Source: Tubiluchus corallicola (Eukaryota > Priapulida > Priapulimorpha > Priapulimorphida > Tubiluchidae). Taken from it: a stretch of 64,000 bases of DNA. The notes beneath the pieces were generated by a model. It saw only the letters and a list, made by a program, of their open reading frames with translations, was not told where the DNA came from and ran no database searches. The DNA is taken from assembly GCA_030141605.1 (NCBI GenBank), contig JAQGDQ010000204.1, positions 331,806 to 395,805 of the forward strand, read 5' to 3'. Made by a program: the position numbers and the translations under genes. Of the stretch, positions 1 to 36,969 are shown one piece after another; position 1 is the first letter of the stretch, and each line of letters starts with the position of its first letter.

Positions 1-200
1 ATAATATGGAATTACGATTTTGATATGAATATTGAAATAATTTTGAAATAAAGTAAATGATGTAATAATAGCAAGGAAACATAAGAAAAACATAATATGG
101 AATTACGATTTAGATATGAATATTGAAATAATTTTGAAATAAAGTAAATGATATAATAATAGCAAGGAAACATAATATATAAATACGATTTTGATATAGA
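1..200. repeat. AT-rich tandem repeat, about 2.3 copies
   Basis: A unit beginning ataatatggaattacgattt starts at 1 and again at 92. A third, diverged start lies at 172. The first period is 91 bp; the second unit is about 80 bp because it lacks an 11-bp A-rich segment at its end. The array may extend leftward beyond the window. No coding potential is seen. Confidence 0.85.
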
Positions 201-419
201 CTGCGATGAATGAATAATTCATTTAAATTGATTTATACATTTTACTAATAAAGTAACATTAGTAAAAGAAAAACATTAGTGCAAAAAGACACACGTGCAC
301 AAAAAGAGAAAAAAAAGCTCTAGTTTTCTACGCCAATGAATATTTACTAAGTAAAAATATCTTGTATTGTTTGGTAGCTATTTGTAAAGAAGGAGAGGAA
401 ATGATTGTATTGGGTACAC

Positions 420-610
420 TATTCCACAATAACCTTGAGCCTATTAAGCGGCGATTACTGTACTTACAATATCAAACGTACACGGGAAGTCTGACAAATG
501 AACAAACCCAACACCCGTATGTGAGATTTTCTCATCTCCATGAACAAATACTTTGTATTTACCATTCAAGTCAAAATAGTCGGGTTTCTTGTACTGTTAA
601 AAATGATAAT
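420..610 (-). pseudogene. LINE endonuclease-domain fossil
   Basis: Read on the minus strand, this stretch gives a short degraded peptide whose core reads KYKVFVHGDEKISHTGVGFV. It resembles the middle of the apurinic-type endonuclease of non-LTR retrotransposons, where an 'F.SG...HGVGFLV' block is usual. The frame is interrupted by a stop and frameshifts on both sides, and no reverse transcriptase follows. The call rests on pattern resemblance only. The plus-strand open frame over the same bases looks like a shadow. Confidence 0.35.
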
Positions 611-639
611 TTATACTTCTCAAAATAATTGGCTAAAGA

Positions 640-828
640 TTACTTTTTGACGTCAGTTCTAAGACCGCTAACGTTGAGTGATCCAATTCTAATTTCTTGG
701 CATCTCATGTACTCTGATGAAATATTAAACCATTCTCCATTCCAAATACCTAATACATAAACTGGGAAAGTTGCAGGTAACAAGACGCATAGCCATAAAA
801 TGACCAGCATAAAGACTGTAGACTTCAA
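640..828 (-). other. Small open frame with hydrophobic N-terminus, unassigned
   Basis: A 62-codon minus-strand frame starts MKSTVFMLVILWLCVLLPA, which resembles a signal peptide or membrane segment. It continues with an N-I-S sequon and ends KK-stop. A possible splice acceptor (ctacag) lies just upstream of its ATG on the minus strand, and the AAAAAG/GTAATC at its end could be a donor, so it might be an exon of a secreted or membrane protein. I do not recognise the family; it could equally be chance. Confidence 0.15.
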
Positions 829-1139
829 AACTTATAGTTTGAAGCCAGTGGCTTGTCAGCACTACTTCTGATCTTAATCATAGTAACGACAATACAAGTA
901 ATCTTCGCATTTCCTTTAAAAGTATTATGTGACTTAACTCCAAACACCATTCACCAAGAGCCCAACATGAATAGACATAATCACTTTTCAAGAAGGGTAA
1001 AAAGCAAATGAGTTGATAATAAATTCTTTATAACTGTGATTTGTTAGCGCAGTTAAAGGAAAAGGCAAGACTTCTGGGAAGTTAGGCTTACTTCAATATC
1101 TGAGAGTTTCAGCAAAAATGTTAGAAAACTTCGGCAATA
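829..1139. other. Non-coding flank, nothing recognised
   Basis: AT-rich sequence without a convincing frame, repeat or RNA gene. Confidence 0.4.
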
Positions 1140-1330
1140 CAACATAGACATAGACATTTTTATTTATCTCCTCATTTACACCATTATATACAATTTCACT
1201 ATTATTTTTATAGTTATTGATTAAAAAGGATAAATTAAACATAAAGGAAAGAGTTAGGGGGTGTAGGAGAAAGGGTAGCGAAAGACCAATTGGTCATCGA
1301 GGGAATACAAGGGAATAGTTAAATGCCTTG
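1140..1330 (-). mobile_element. Probable LINE 3'-tail relic
   Basis: The plus-strand string around 1,195-1,290 (tatagttatt, A/T spacer, then gaaagggtagcgaaaga) resembles the region 14,540-14,600. That region is the putative 3' UTR of the minus-strand LINE in the G-beta intron, where the matching text is tatagttatt...ggaagggtggcgaaaac. I infer a 3'-end fragment of a related element in the same orientation. No coding sequence remains. Confidence 0.35.
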
Positions 1331-1510
1331 TGTAATTAGTAGAAACTTAGAAGTCGCGATCATTTCACACTTGAGCTCTCCCATTTTGAACAGCCATTTT
1401 TCCACCAGTGACGCATGCATCATCACAGAAAAGCGTGCATTATCAATTTTATTATAATATTTTTTACAAACAATAGGTAGTTAATTTTGTACTGTGATCA
1501 TTCTCTGTAT
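1320..1510 (-). repeat. Dispersed repeat, copy A
   Basis: Read on the minus strand, the core gtcactggtggaaaaatgg followed by tgttcaaaatggga recurs on the plus strand near 10,074-10,170. Similarity continues for about 90 bp to a shared end (actaatta..acaaggca versus actaatta..cgaggca), and less clearly on the other side into a shared caaaattaact block. Copies are about 80% alike by eye. No terminal structure was identified; it could be a MITE or a LINE fragment. Confidence 0.55.
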
Positions 1511-1833
1511 TCAAGCAGTTTGACAGTACCTCTTTTGCTTTGTCTCTAAATTTTTTGTTTAAAAATGTAAAATGTTGTATGCTGTTTTCTGCCTTTGTTT
1601 TCGATATTTTTCTCAGGTGTTTAGTTCTATAGAATGCACTAAGCTTAAATGTAGTCTTTTACATGTTAACTGCCACCTATTTGTTGCTTGAGACTTTCTA
1701 TCAACTTTAATTAGATGGTGGGCTGATTTGGTATTATTAACTTATAATGGTGATTGCTTCTTTAATATCGCCGAGCTAATAATTTTTTGCTGATTATTCG
1801 GTATTAATTTACGTGTGTGTAGGAGATAATTAA

Positions 1834-1862
1834 CATAATCTAATCTTATCTAATCTAATCTC
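1834..1862. repeat. Short (TAATC)n-like microsatellite
   Basis: Imperfect TAATC/TTATC repeats in about 28 bp. Confidence 0.5.
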
Positions 1863-3820
1863 GCATTAGGTAAGTTAACAGAAGTTTGAGTAAGTTCAAA
1901 TTAAGTGGTGCATGCTTATGAAAACTCAAAATACACATATTAAAAGCCAGGAATTTTCAAACGAATCCATGGAGGCTAGAGGCTACCACACCATGCCTGA
2001 AACCAGCTATACAACGGTAGTATTGATCAATCTTGTACTCCATAGACAGTATTTTTACAAACTTCTTTGCTATATTTTTCTAAGTTTATGTGATAGCTGT
2101 AATAATTAAAATCAACCCAACCTGCGAAATAACTTATCTTTAATTTATTTTATAATTTCAAATTTAAGGGCAAAGCCATCATAAGAAAAATAAATGTCTC
2201 AGTTTTCTTCTTTCTGTATATGTACCAAATTGTGTGTAAATGAGTAAGGACTGTATTGATGTCTGAATCGCGTTGCCACCAACAAACTGCACCTCTTTAA
2301 ACTGTGAAAATCCATACAGTATTTAGGTGACTCAGAAGACCCAAATTAGTGTGTACAATTTGAATGATTTCTCTTATTCTCTTATTTTTCACTGCGGAAA
2401 GTGTGATATTACAGAATTTTCCAGATGTTTGATAAATTCTCTAAAAAGTTTCTAGAAGGAACGTTTCTAAATTGTTTAGAAATTGCAAAATTAGCAGCAA
2501 AAAAATAATATCATTATGTAAGTTAATATTACTTTAAAATTCTTATGACTATCTGTATTAATTTTAAAGAATTTTAATAATAATGCTTTGATGACATCTA
2601 CTTGTCCGTGTCTAAGTCTAGCTAGCCTAGGTACAATTCCTGTTTTTCTAATTACTTTTCTAGCTAAGATAGTACTGATCCCAATTATCTAACTACGCAA
2701 CTAATTACGTATCTTACCTTTAACTGATCTTCTACTTAACTTCATCTTCTACAACTGAAATGAACGAAACTGCCGATGGAACTTACTTTCTGTGCACTTC
2801 AATCCCCAAACATGTTGTACTTACACAATTAAAGAACGTTAAAAACCCTTTAAACGTGTGACATTTCCTTGCATTGTCCCACTAATAAAAATGATAACTC
2901 TTCTAAAATATGTACACTGACGCAAAGTGAACTACAATCAATTACATGCTAATAAAAAACGGTAATGGACAGAAATAAAAACAATGATATATTTAATATC
3001 TGCAACAGATGGATCAAAAAATGCAAAAAAGATGCTGCGACAGATGATTTTTAATTGCATACCTCGAGGACAAAGATGCGTGCTCCTTTGTTGTATGGGG
3101 AAAAACAAAACCAGAAGTTAGGAAACTAACTGAAAAGTTTACAGGTATATCACTCGGGGTGTGCCGTGTTGACGACACTTTCGTGTCTTTCTTTCAAGTT
3201 TTGAATAGATAAAATTACATAAAAGCTCTTGGTAATGATTATAATGTATGTCACATTTATTTCGCCATAAAATACGGGGGCACAAAACAACCAATGATGT
3301 ATCGGGTGAAGCTATCAGGCTTTTTCCCCCATAGTTTTCTCCAGAAGTTACATCTCTAGTTAGTTCGTTAGCCGTCTGGTGGTAACTTGTAGAAGTGGTA
3401 TAAGTTACTGGAACACCTCTAGTGTCCACTCAGGTTGAAAGGTGTTATGGTATTTTTTGGATGATCTGCCCATTTATCAAGTTGACTTTTAAAATGGTCT
3501 GGACGTTTTGCATTCCTAACATGTGTACCCAACTTGTTCCAATCATTGATGACCCAGAAAATGAAAAGTTCTTGTTGTTGCAATTAGGCTTACAGATCAT
3601 GTGTCCATCACCCCTATAGTACCGTTCGGCATTTAATTTGGCATCATTGTTAAAAATTTGAAATGTGCTTGATGATGTGAGTGTTAACCTCTGCATGGGT
3701 TCGGAATATGATGCAATGCTGGTACCAGCTTGGTTGCTTGTCTCTGGATGGTATTAGAACAGAACAATTTATTACATCAAAGTGCTGCTGAAAAAATAGC
3801 TAGGGAACTTACATGCCATG
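1863..3820. other. Gene-poor flank
   Basis: AT-rich sequence. Several 60-96 codon frames at 3,139-3,700 overlap one another on both strands and match no family I know. No splice-consistent exon was found. Confidence 0.4.
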
Positions 3821-3829
3821 CCCTCAGTA

Positions 3830-4050
3830 TTTAGCGTGGAAGCCGCCCACAGCAATAACCCTGAGGCACATAATTATTATGTTTGGAAACTTGAAGAAAT
3901 TAGGGTCGAACTCATAATTCTCAAGTAAGTCTTCCTGATATGTTTTTGGATCATGTTAGCCTTACAAGATGACTCAATATGTTCAGCGAGGTTAAAACCT
4001 GGCGAATTTCCAGGCCTTTCTATCTGCTCTGATCAAACGACCCCCAAGAC
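3830..4050 (-). pseudogene. Tc1-like transposase C-terminal relic
   Basis: On the minus strand the frame near 4,030-3,950 reads ERPGNSPGFNLAEHI. This resembles the conserved 'WPGNSPDLNP.E.I' block around the third catalytic acid of Tc1/IS630 DDE transposases. About 40 codons later, CLRVIAVGGFHAKY resembles the usual end, 'RL.AVI.A.GG.T.Y'. The two parts are in different frames and the upstream catalytic domain is not readable, so this is a dead fragment. No terminal inverted repeats were identified. Confidence 0.45.
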
Positions 4051-5227
4051 TGTGTGAGAGGTGCGAGAGATGAACGAGGCATCAATGCACATTAAAATTT
4101 AATACTGATTGGTGATAGATTCTCCACTGATTCAGCAACACTTTGATTCTGAGTCTGGAAGAACAATCGGTAAAATTCAACTACAGGAATAATGCCGATG
4201 CGGTATGACTTGGTGGGCACTAACGTGAACAATAAATGAAGATGTAGTCCTCAATGAATAACCAGATTCAAAGTCCAATACTTCTATGGAGAGACTATTC
4301 CACTACTTGATTGGGCATGAGAAGAATGAAAATTTATATGATGAGAATGAGGCTGAAATGTATTTGAATTTGTAGGAATGATTATGATCTAGATTTTTAA
4401 CTGTACTGTTGTCTCAGCCCTTACCTCAGCTGACTACTGACTCTGCCTAGTTTCATAATTCTACATATTATAGTTTTCAAGTTATTCAATATTATAGCTT
4501 GAACTGACCGATCTCCTGTGTATTTCATCCTTTGTGTATGACCGCAGTCACCGTTCTCCATATCATTGTCAAGACCATTAGTCTCGGTGCCTACCTTGCA
4601 AGATTCAAGACTATAACCCTCCGCATTTCTTTATGAATTCTTTATTTTGTGTCCAAATTGCCCATGATGACGCATGACATGACTGACCATGAACTTGGGT
4701 TGCATGTTTTGGAAAGGGTCCAAAAATAAATGCACGTGTTAATTATGTTATGACAGCTTACTGTTAAGGAACGCTGATAACTAATAATGCGTCAGTCACT
4801 ACACGCAATTTAACTCTGCAATGCAGACAGCAAAATGCTTTACCAGACTGACATACCATGACTGACACATTGACTAGAGCTCTGATCATCGACTGTCTCT
4901 CAGAGAAGTATCTATTGACGTCATGGATACCGCCAGAGGGCTAGCGTTTCGCTTTTGGGGCTAACTTTCCGTTTTGCACGGGCGCCGCACCCTAGCCATC
5001 TTGGATTTGTTGAAAAATATAAGATTGAATTTTTTTAGTTGTTACATGATTACCAGTGTTTATATGCTTAGGACAAAGGATTAAAAATTTTCTGCCGTAG
5101 TAGGGTAAGCAGATTATTAATTAAAACGCAAATTTTAATTGACAGCCATACCGGTTTATGTTTTTAGCTACAGATAAATTACCGGGTGCCTTGCTAGTAG
5201 GTGATGTCAAATTCCAATGATCAAAAA
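4051..5227. other. Non-coding spacer with one GC-richer patch
   Basis: No gene is recognised. A short GC-rich patch lies at about 4,915-5,005, contains TGACGTCA (4,916-4,923) and ends near a ggcgccgcacc run. It may be part of the adjacent transposon remnants or an unrelated regulatory patch; nothing decides. Confidence 0.3.
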
Positions 5228-6060
5228 TTAATTGAGTATGACAGTATTGCAATGAATTAGTATGTGCTTATTAGTCAAAACTGCTACTCGGCTTAAAATA
5301 AAAAACAAGCATAGACAAGGCTTGCCGTTACTAAGAAGCTTTTTCCCAATATCAGTATTTTGAAATAATAACCAACTTACACGATTTTCATCTGAAACTC
5401 GCTCCCAAATAACCATATTTCCTTCATTTTCATAATAAGGACAGTACAGTAAAATATGTTGTAAATTCTCCAAGTCCAAAATAACACTTACAAAATCCAT
5501 GGCATTCAGCTATCTTCCATCTAAATAATGGAGACTTCCACTAATTTCCAATGTGTCAATTCTTGCTTTCACCATTAACTCAGTGTTATACATATTATTC
5601 ATCCAGCATTCATAATAAGGTCATGGCTTGTTCACATACACATCAACCGTAGAACATGATTCATATTTATTCTGCCATAGTTGAAACCCTTTACCCTCAC
5701 CTTTTTGTTCAATTAACTGATTCCAACCTTTCTCACTAAAATTCACGTCAGTTATTTCCTTCAACCGGTCCTGCAAAAGTTCTAGTAGTGCCAACATGTT
5801 TCCAAAGACTTCTAAATTAAATTTATCTGCTAAAAAGTTATTCTTCTAACCACTTAGATCCTATCCAACTACACACTACAAAGGATATTATCCATTACAC
5901 ATAATATAATTCTGTTCAGACACTTTAAACGTGCTTTAGCTTTTCTCTTCCAATGGTGGAAATCCAACCTGTCCTCTCACAGTAGCTCCACTACACCTTT
6001 TTGTTGTTCTTATCCATCTTGCAAAGTCATCCTGTATACTGTCATAAAAGTTCACCTTTT
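5228..6060 (-). pseudogene. Degenerate LINE, reverse-transcriptase C-terminal third
   Basis: Reading the minus strand downward from 6,060 and allowing stops and frame changes gives VNFYDSIQDDFARWIRTTKR, then a VRGQVGFPPLEEKAKAR segment like the 'LYGELGR.PL....R' block of several invertebrate LINEs. Next come QDRLKEITDVNFSEKGW and ELMVKARIDTLEIS, and finally ENLQHILLYCPYYENEG. The last resembles the terminal 'E..EH.LL.CP.Y...R' zinc-knuckle-like motif after the LINE thumb. At least four stops or frameshifts show it is dead. The catalytic RT motifs are not present here. Confidence 0.6.
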
Positions 6061-9000
6061 TATAATAAATTATCAACATAATCGAACATTATTTTAGGTA
6101 CAATAAAAAACTTCTGTCCAGGGCTGCCCACTTCGCTTCTTCTTAATTCTGAAGACATAGCCGTATACTTTTAATGCACTAGTAGATTCCCTTAAATCTG
6201 GAATCCATTCTTTCCAGCAGTTTTCCAGCAAAGGTTAAAATGTTAATAACTAAATCTTCGTATAAATAAACACCTGCATTAGAACTGTGTAACACATCCA
6301 ATAAGTTATGCATATATATATAAAGAAGAAATATAGACTACATTGGGTCACCCTGTTTGATGCTTGCTGTAACTTTAATCTTTTTACATTTTATTCCTCT
6401 CCAAGACATTTAAACATTTTATTTTGTGTTACTAATAATACACATTTGTACAACATTGCTCTTACTATACATAAAACAAATATAGCAACCTTAGTGCAAC
6501 TGGCCTGCTAAAGTCCATGTGACATCCCTAGTTAAAGGCTAGTTCAGTGATTTTTTGATGATGTCAGTAAAAACAGTTAGACTTACAAATGTGTTTTCAC
6601 TACAAGGAAAAACGAAAAATTACAAAAAGACTACTCAGTGCACAATAGAATAAAGTGCACGCATGTATGCTTCATATGTTGTATACATATATGTATCTTC
6701 ACATGTTCTTGATTAAAGTCGTTATTAGCACTTAACTGGCTGCATTAGTAAGCTACCTTGGAAAATGATTGCTCTCACAGAAAGATTTCTGGTATTTCCT
6801 GTTTACAACACATTTCGGCGCATGTCCAATAATATCTAGTAATAACAAAATTTATAATTATAACTGTAATTATAAGATCACTTTTATATACGTGAAAATA
6901 AAATATTTCGGTAAGTCATCGGGTATACATTATAGTAAGCAAATAGCATGAAATGTGTGGAGCTAGTTGCTCTTAGTGTGATCAAATGTTACTCTTAGAT
7001 AACTTATCATGGCTGTATTATAGTGTGTAAAATGAATTTTATAGTGCATAGTACTTGTGAAAAATAAAAGAGCACTTTGCTAGCCCTGCTGGAAAAATAC
7101 CGAGTTTTAGTACAGCATGCTAAATTTTTGCTTCACTATGCCAACATAACCAGGGCCAAAACTTAGGTATCTTTTGCCAAAATCTAAGCTGATTCTTGCC
7201 ATGACATTTTATGAGAATCCAGAGAATAGAAGTCTAAATTACATCGTTCAAGTATCAAGAATTGTAATTATTGAAACAGTGAAGACAATATTTCAGTTAA
7301 ATTAATTTACTATAAGAATTAATCACTATCAGTACTAACATCTTTTTCAGAATGAGGCCTAACATTTCTGATCAAGCAAGCCATTTAGAATTTTGTTAAT
7401 TCTTCACTTTCAACTGTCCTTGCAAGTGTCTAAACAGGTCTTAATGACCGTTTTCCCTGCAGGCTTTGATAATACCATAATTTCCGAGAAACGTTCTTTA
7501 TGCGAAACACGAAAAATTTTACTGATAACTTGGCAAATCAGCCATTTCCAAACTTTACACCATAAGTAATTTTATAAAGAAATATTGGATATGGTACACT
7601 TTGGTGGAAACTTATGGAAAATTTTCACCATGTGTAACACTTACTGTTTGAATGTTTAAATAATTGGTTAGCTAGTTGCATAATTAGAATACTGTATCCT
7701 AATTCTTGATACCTGTTATTTGCACATGCTTTTAGAAAAATGTTCTTTATTGAGGCAACATTTTTGGTATATACCTAAATGGTTTTACACACTGATTATG
7801 TAAATAAAGAAACATAATTTACGTAAAAGGATAGTGTCTTCGGAAATTCTACATTAGATACAGTTTTGTTTGGAAATGGCAGTTGTCGAAAACTGAGATA
7901 TGTGGTTTTACCTGGCCTTCTCATATAATGTAAACTACACGTTATGACTAGACCTTTATTGTGTAATTCAATACTAGTGTACAATTTTAGCATGTCTAGT
8001 ACTTTTTAGTATATTTTAGAATTCTGTAGGTATATCACGAATCTGATTATCGAAACCGAATCAAATTCAAATCTCAATTTTTTAGGTATTTCTTTAAACT
8101 GAATTTTATTGGAAATGGTTTGGAGGTCATTACCTGTCCTAGGTGTAAAAAATTTTTATAGTAGCATTTTATTTAATTATGATAGATAAACCTATAAGAA
8201 TCAAAGTCTTCAGAGTGAAATACTGGAAACAAAGGTAAAAGAAGCTGGCAAACAGGTACATTTAATAGCAAAACGAATCTCTGGAGTATATGCAACCAAA
8301 CCAGAGTTACGTGTGTGAAGATGATGATAATTTGGGCTAGGTACATTGTATACGTGAAAAAACGTTAGGGTTCCAAAAATTTCCTGATGAAAAGACTGAA
8401 GAAAAATCTAGCCAAGAGGTAACAGAAATTGCAGAATTTGATTGCTTCTGAAGACCCAAGACATACATTGGTGTCAGAAATTGAATTTCAGATTTAGTCA
8501 AAACTAGCCGTAGATAAGTAATTAACTACACTTAATTAGTACACTATAATACACGCGTAAGCTTAAAACACAAGTACTGTTATACTTCATAACGTTATAC
8601 AAGAAAAATTCAATTTTGGTGGGAATTGACTGTTGAGGAGGGCACTGAAGTTACTTCTGCTTCAAGCTACCTAGAGCTCACTCTGTACAAAACGATTTTG
8701 TATAATATCTTGCTAAACATAATAAAGTTTCTTAGTTCAGATTTAGGTTTTTACTTTATGCGCAGCTTGCTTCTTTTTTTTATTGCAGTCTAGAAAATAC
8801 TGCTATTACTATGCAAAATGTGCGTGATCTATGTACAAATAATTCAGAGACATTTTGGCATATTTTATATTTTATGACTGCATGTTTTTCTTTGGAACTA
8901 AATTAGTAATTTTTAGAGAGTAAAGATAAATTAGACTCAGTACGTGCTAAAAGCATGCTTAACATGCTTAAACTAAAATTAGTGTTTAGAATGATGTGTT

Positions 9001-10060
9001 AGACACGCTGAAAGCAAATATGGCGACATTTGTGTATTTCAAGTAGGAAAAAATTGTCAAAAAAGGTAGCAAATTAAGTAATTTTGTCCCAAAAAATATA
9101 AAGATAAAAGAGTGTATGATTACTTTTTTGTAATGAAATGTTACCGAATCACCTCTGCAGTCGAAGTTAAACTGAATTTTTTTTTCAAAATTTTACGGAA
9201 TTTGCTGAGTCTGGAGTTTTTAGTTTCTTAGTTGGTGGAGACTGAGATAAGTATTGTGTAGATGCATACTAAAATCAGAATTAAAAATTGACGAGTAGGT
9301 CATGAAAAGGACAAAATGAAATATGTAAACAATTTCTATTCATTCCAATTACTGGGATAATATCTACTGCACTACAGCACTTAGAATAGTCATTATTGGA
9401 TTTTCCACTACTATTTTAACCTAAAGAAACCATCTGCTTTCATACTATAGTACCCACATAAAAATATCAATCCTGATATTTATTAAGTGCATTTATTGTA
9501 TAGTTTTTAGTGGTTAGCTGTAAACACATAACACTTGCTAGCATGGCAGTTAAACAGCATTGCAGCTTTCAATGTGTGTTCAGGAAAAGGAATCGAGGGA
9601 AGGACAAGTAAAGTTAGTGTGATGGATATATCTTACTGTTATTGCTTAAGCTTAAAAAATATAACAAAGAAATTTGCAAAACAACTATCTATTGAAAGGT
9701 GTGTGTATAAGTAATCAGATGGTGATTCACTCTTCACACACTGTTTAAATTGGTCTATTTCAAATTTTATTGTGTTTGTTACAGTATATTGGTGTGTAAA
9801 ACTAAATTTGGTAGTTTCATAGAAATTAAAGTTAATTTCCACTAACGCTGTGCAGAAATTTTCAGGTGCAGTGGTTGCCGCCATTCACTTGACAATTATT
9901 ACGTAACTGGTGGCTTTTCGTGAGTGCGCGATGGTTAAAATAATTCAAACTTCTGCATTTAACCTAATATTCCTGCAGAAATATCACAAAATTAACTGTT
10001 TGTTATTTTTTAAAAACTTCTTACACCTTTGACACGTATTGACAGTGCACTGCTGTTCTT
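6061..10060. other. 4-kb AT-rich region without recognised genes
   Basis: Both strands were read. Only short frames with no family resemblance and no splice-consistent exon chain appear. Poly-T/poly-A runs are common. Confidence 0.4.
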
Positions 10061-10170
10061 GAGTCTACAAACGATGTCACTGGTGGAAAAGTGGTGTTCA
10101 AAATGGGAACGCCCAAGCATGAAATGATTGTAACTTTAAAGTGCCTTTACTAATTAAACGAGGCACTTAT
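10060..10170 (+). repeat. Dispersed repeat, copy B
   Basis: Plus-strand counterpart of the repeat at 1,320-1,510. It starts at gtcactggtggaaaagtgg and ends near the shared actaattaaacgaggca. Several substitutions separate the copies, so the duplication is not recent. Confidence 0.55.
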
Positions 10171-10929
10171 CACACTTTTATTAGTAAATCTTTCTAATAT
10201 TTTTTGCGGATATTGAAATAAGCTTGACTTCCCAGAAGACATAGCCTTTCCTTTAAGATATTGCTAGTAAATATGGCATGTAAACATAGAAAATCTTCAA
10301 AGTTGGTCCACAGTTTTATGTAGTCTTTTGATTTATAAGAGAAGAAAATAATTTTAGGCGTGTTTTTAAATATAATTCTGAAATCACTTAAATGCAAAAG
10401 CAAGCAGCATTAATTTAACCATTGTACTTTGGCTGACAACCATGCCTATCGATGTGGGCCGTGTCCATCCAAACATCAAATGTCCAGTGTCCACTGTTCA
10501 ATTTTCTCTAGTATTTTTGATACTAATTGTCGGATTGACAAGAAAATCGGTTAAATGAGTCTTTGCCACAGAATCTGCGATTTGCAGCGCTCGTCTTCGT
10601 TAATTAGCTAATTAATTTTCAGAAGCCTAAAACTCAAATTATTGTTAGCTAATTTCTCTAATTTGCTACAGAGGATCTAGAAATGCATATTGATCATCTG
10701 AGCAGTTTTTGTCATCCTTTTCCTTTAAAAGAGATTATTGACGTTATGAGTTAAATCTCATCAAGAGGCGATTAATTTTAAGCTTAAAACCCTGAAGTTA
10801 TTCATAGTTTCTAATTCATTATACTTAAATATTGGTACTATATAGTTTTCTACATCGTGGAACTTACGAGTATAGCTTTTACTTCCACCCTCCTGAATTT
10901 GTAGCCATACGGCGTGTTCTTAATCTTAC

Positions 10930-11650
10930 ACTTTCTCAACTTCTTGGCTTCTGTAGTCAAACCAGTGTTGAGTATGCAGTACTGCTCGACTGAGGCGCTT
11001 ACCGACTCTTGGTGCTGCAGTGGATACAGTCAGGCTATTGATTTTCAGATGTTGTGTTCTGTTCAGCTGCTTCAGTATTTCACCCCTGAGAGAGCGCTGC
11101 GTTGTGCATTACGAACTTTAGCTAGTACTAATAGCGGCCATTTTGTCATCGGCGTCAACAAGGGCGTATGCGTGTACTGCGTAAGCCTGTGTTCCCGTCC
11201 TGTGTTCAGAATGGCAGCGGATAATTATTATTTAGTGACGACCAAGGACATTGGATGGTTGACGAAGTACATACTAAATGGGTATCCAGTGTTTTCATTG
11301 TGAGCATACAGCCTCACTGTTGTTGGTATGTGCCAGTGTTTGCTTCTCAGAAATTCGGACCCGCACACATGTTTGCTCTATTCCTCTGCTAGGCTTCAGC
11401 AACTGCTGTGCATATATTTGCGGGCTGCTATAAATAGCTCCTGGAGCGCTTTATATAGCATAACCTTAGCGGGGCCAGATGTCTTTTGTATGCATTTTCT
11501 GGCGAATCTGGTCTGGAAATGTCCGAGTCGAACACACGTAGAAGTAGGACCTATTCATGCATAGTCTGTGAAGAATCCTTTTAGTGCAGTGTGACCGTGA
11601 ATAATTTGCGATCTTCACTGTAATCGTTCTACAACAGTTAGCTGAAGCAT
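10930..11650 (+). promoter_or_regulatory. GC-richer block, candidate G-beta promoter / 5' UTR exon
   Basis: Base composition rises clearly above the AT-rich background for about 700 bp, with CpG-containing words such as gagcgctgcg and cggcgtcaac. The first coding exon of the G-beta gene is preceded by a splice acceptor at 12,189, so at least one upstream non-coding exon must exist. This block is the nearest plausible site, and GTAAGC at 11,181 or GTATGT near 11,325 could serve as donor. Two open frames here (129 and 78 codons) match no family and are probably incidental. This is inference; no TATA box or initiator was identified with confidence. Confidence 0.4.
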
Positions 11651-12189
11651 TGTGAAATCCCTATCTTAATCCTTGGTTGCTTCAGACAGTGACACTGAAC
11701 ATTGTAAACGATAAATGGATCGGCAGATTGGAAAGTACACTTAATGTATTATAAGCTTTTAAATCATATAACTATACTCAAATTAATTTGTTTCTGTCTC
11801 CCTATACCAGCTGTCAATGATCACATTATTTTTATATCCAATAACGCAATACCCCGGTGATAATGCATTCATAAATCGGTTCTGTATGTAAGGTATCCCT
11901 GGTACTTAGGCCTCCTATTTATATTGTACGTGTACAATATACTGCTGTTTCGAACACTTGACTGGCTAATTTATTTGCATGTCTGGAAGACAAAAAAAGA
12001 ATGGAGTGAAATTCAGCTGTGCAGCTTAATGCACTTATTTATTATTTATTAGGCCTATAGTTGCCATTGGGAAGCTGCTAAACGAGAATTATATTCGTCT
12101 TCTCATGCAAACTTGAAATCACTGAACCCATGTTTCTTTCTGATGCTCTCTCTCTTAAATTTTACTCATTCAGTGTTTTTTCTTTTCAG
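11651..12189 (+). other. Probable 5' UTR intron of the G-beta gene
   Basis: AT-rich sequence ending in a pyrimidine-rich tract and acceptor (ttcttttcag, ending at 12,189) directly before the first coding exon. No other feature is seen. Confidence 0.5.
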
Positions 12190-12214
12190 ATTTTTGTGTT
12201 TTTAATTTAACAAA

Positions 12215-36969
<24,755 letters not shown>

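Noticed and set aside
1480-1660. Minus-strand peptide containing KFRDKAKEVLSNCLNTENDH, faintly like the pre-membrane region of TRPM channels
   Set aside because: Too short, no supporting neighbouring exons, and it borders a dispersed repeat. Chance or repeat-derived is more likely.
3139-3700. Several overlapping 65-96 codon frames on both strands
   Set aside because: Mutually overlapping, no known domain, and no splice-consistent partners.
10914-11564. 129- and 78-codon plus-strand frames upstream of G-beta
   Set aside because: Open frames here follow from the higher GC content. No family resemblance and no link to the conserved exon chain.
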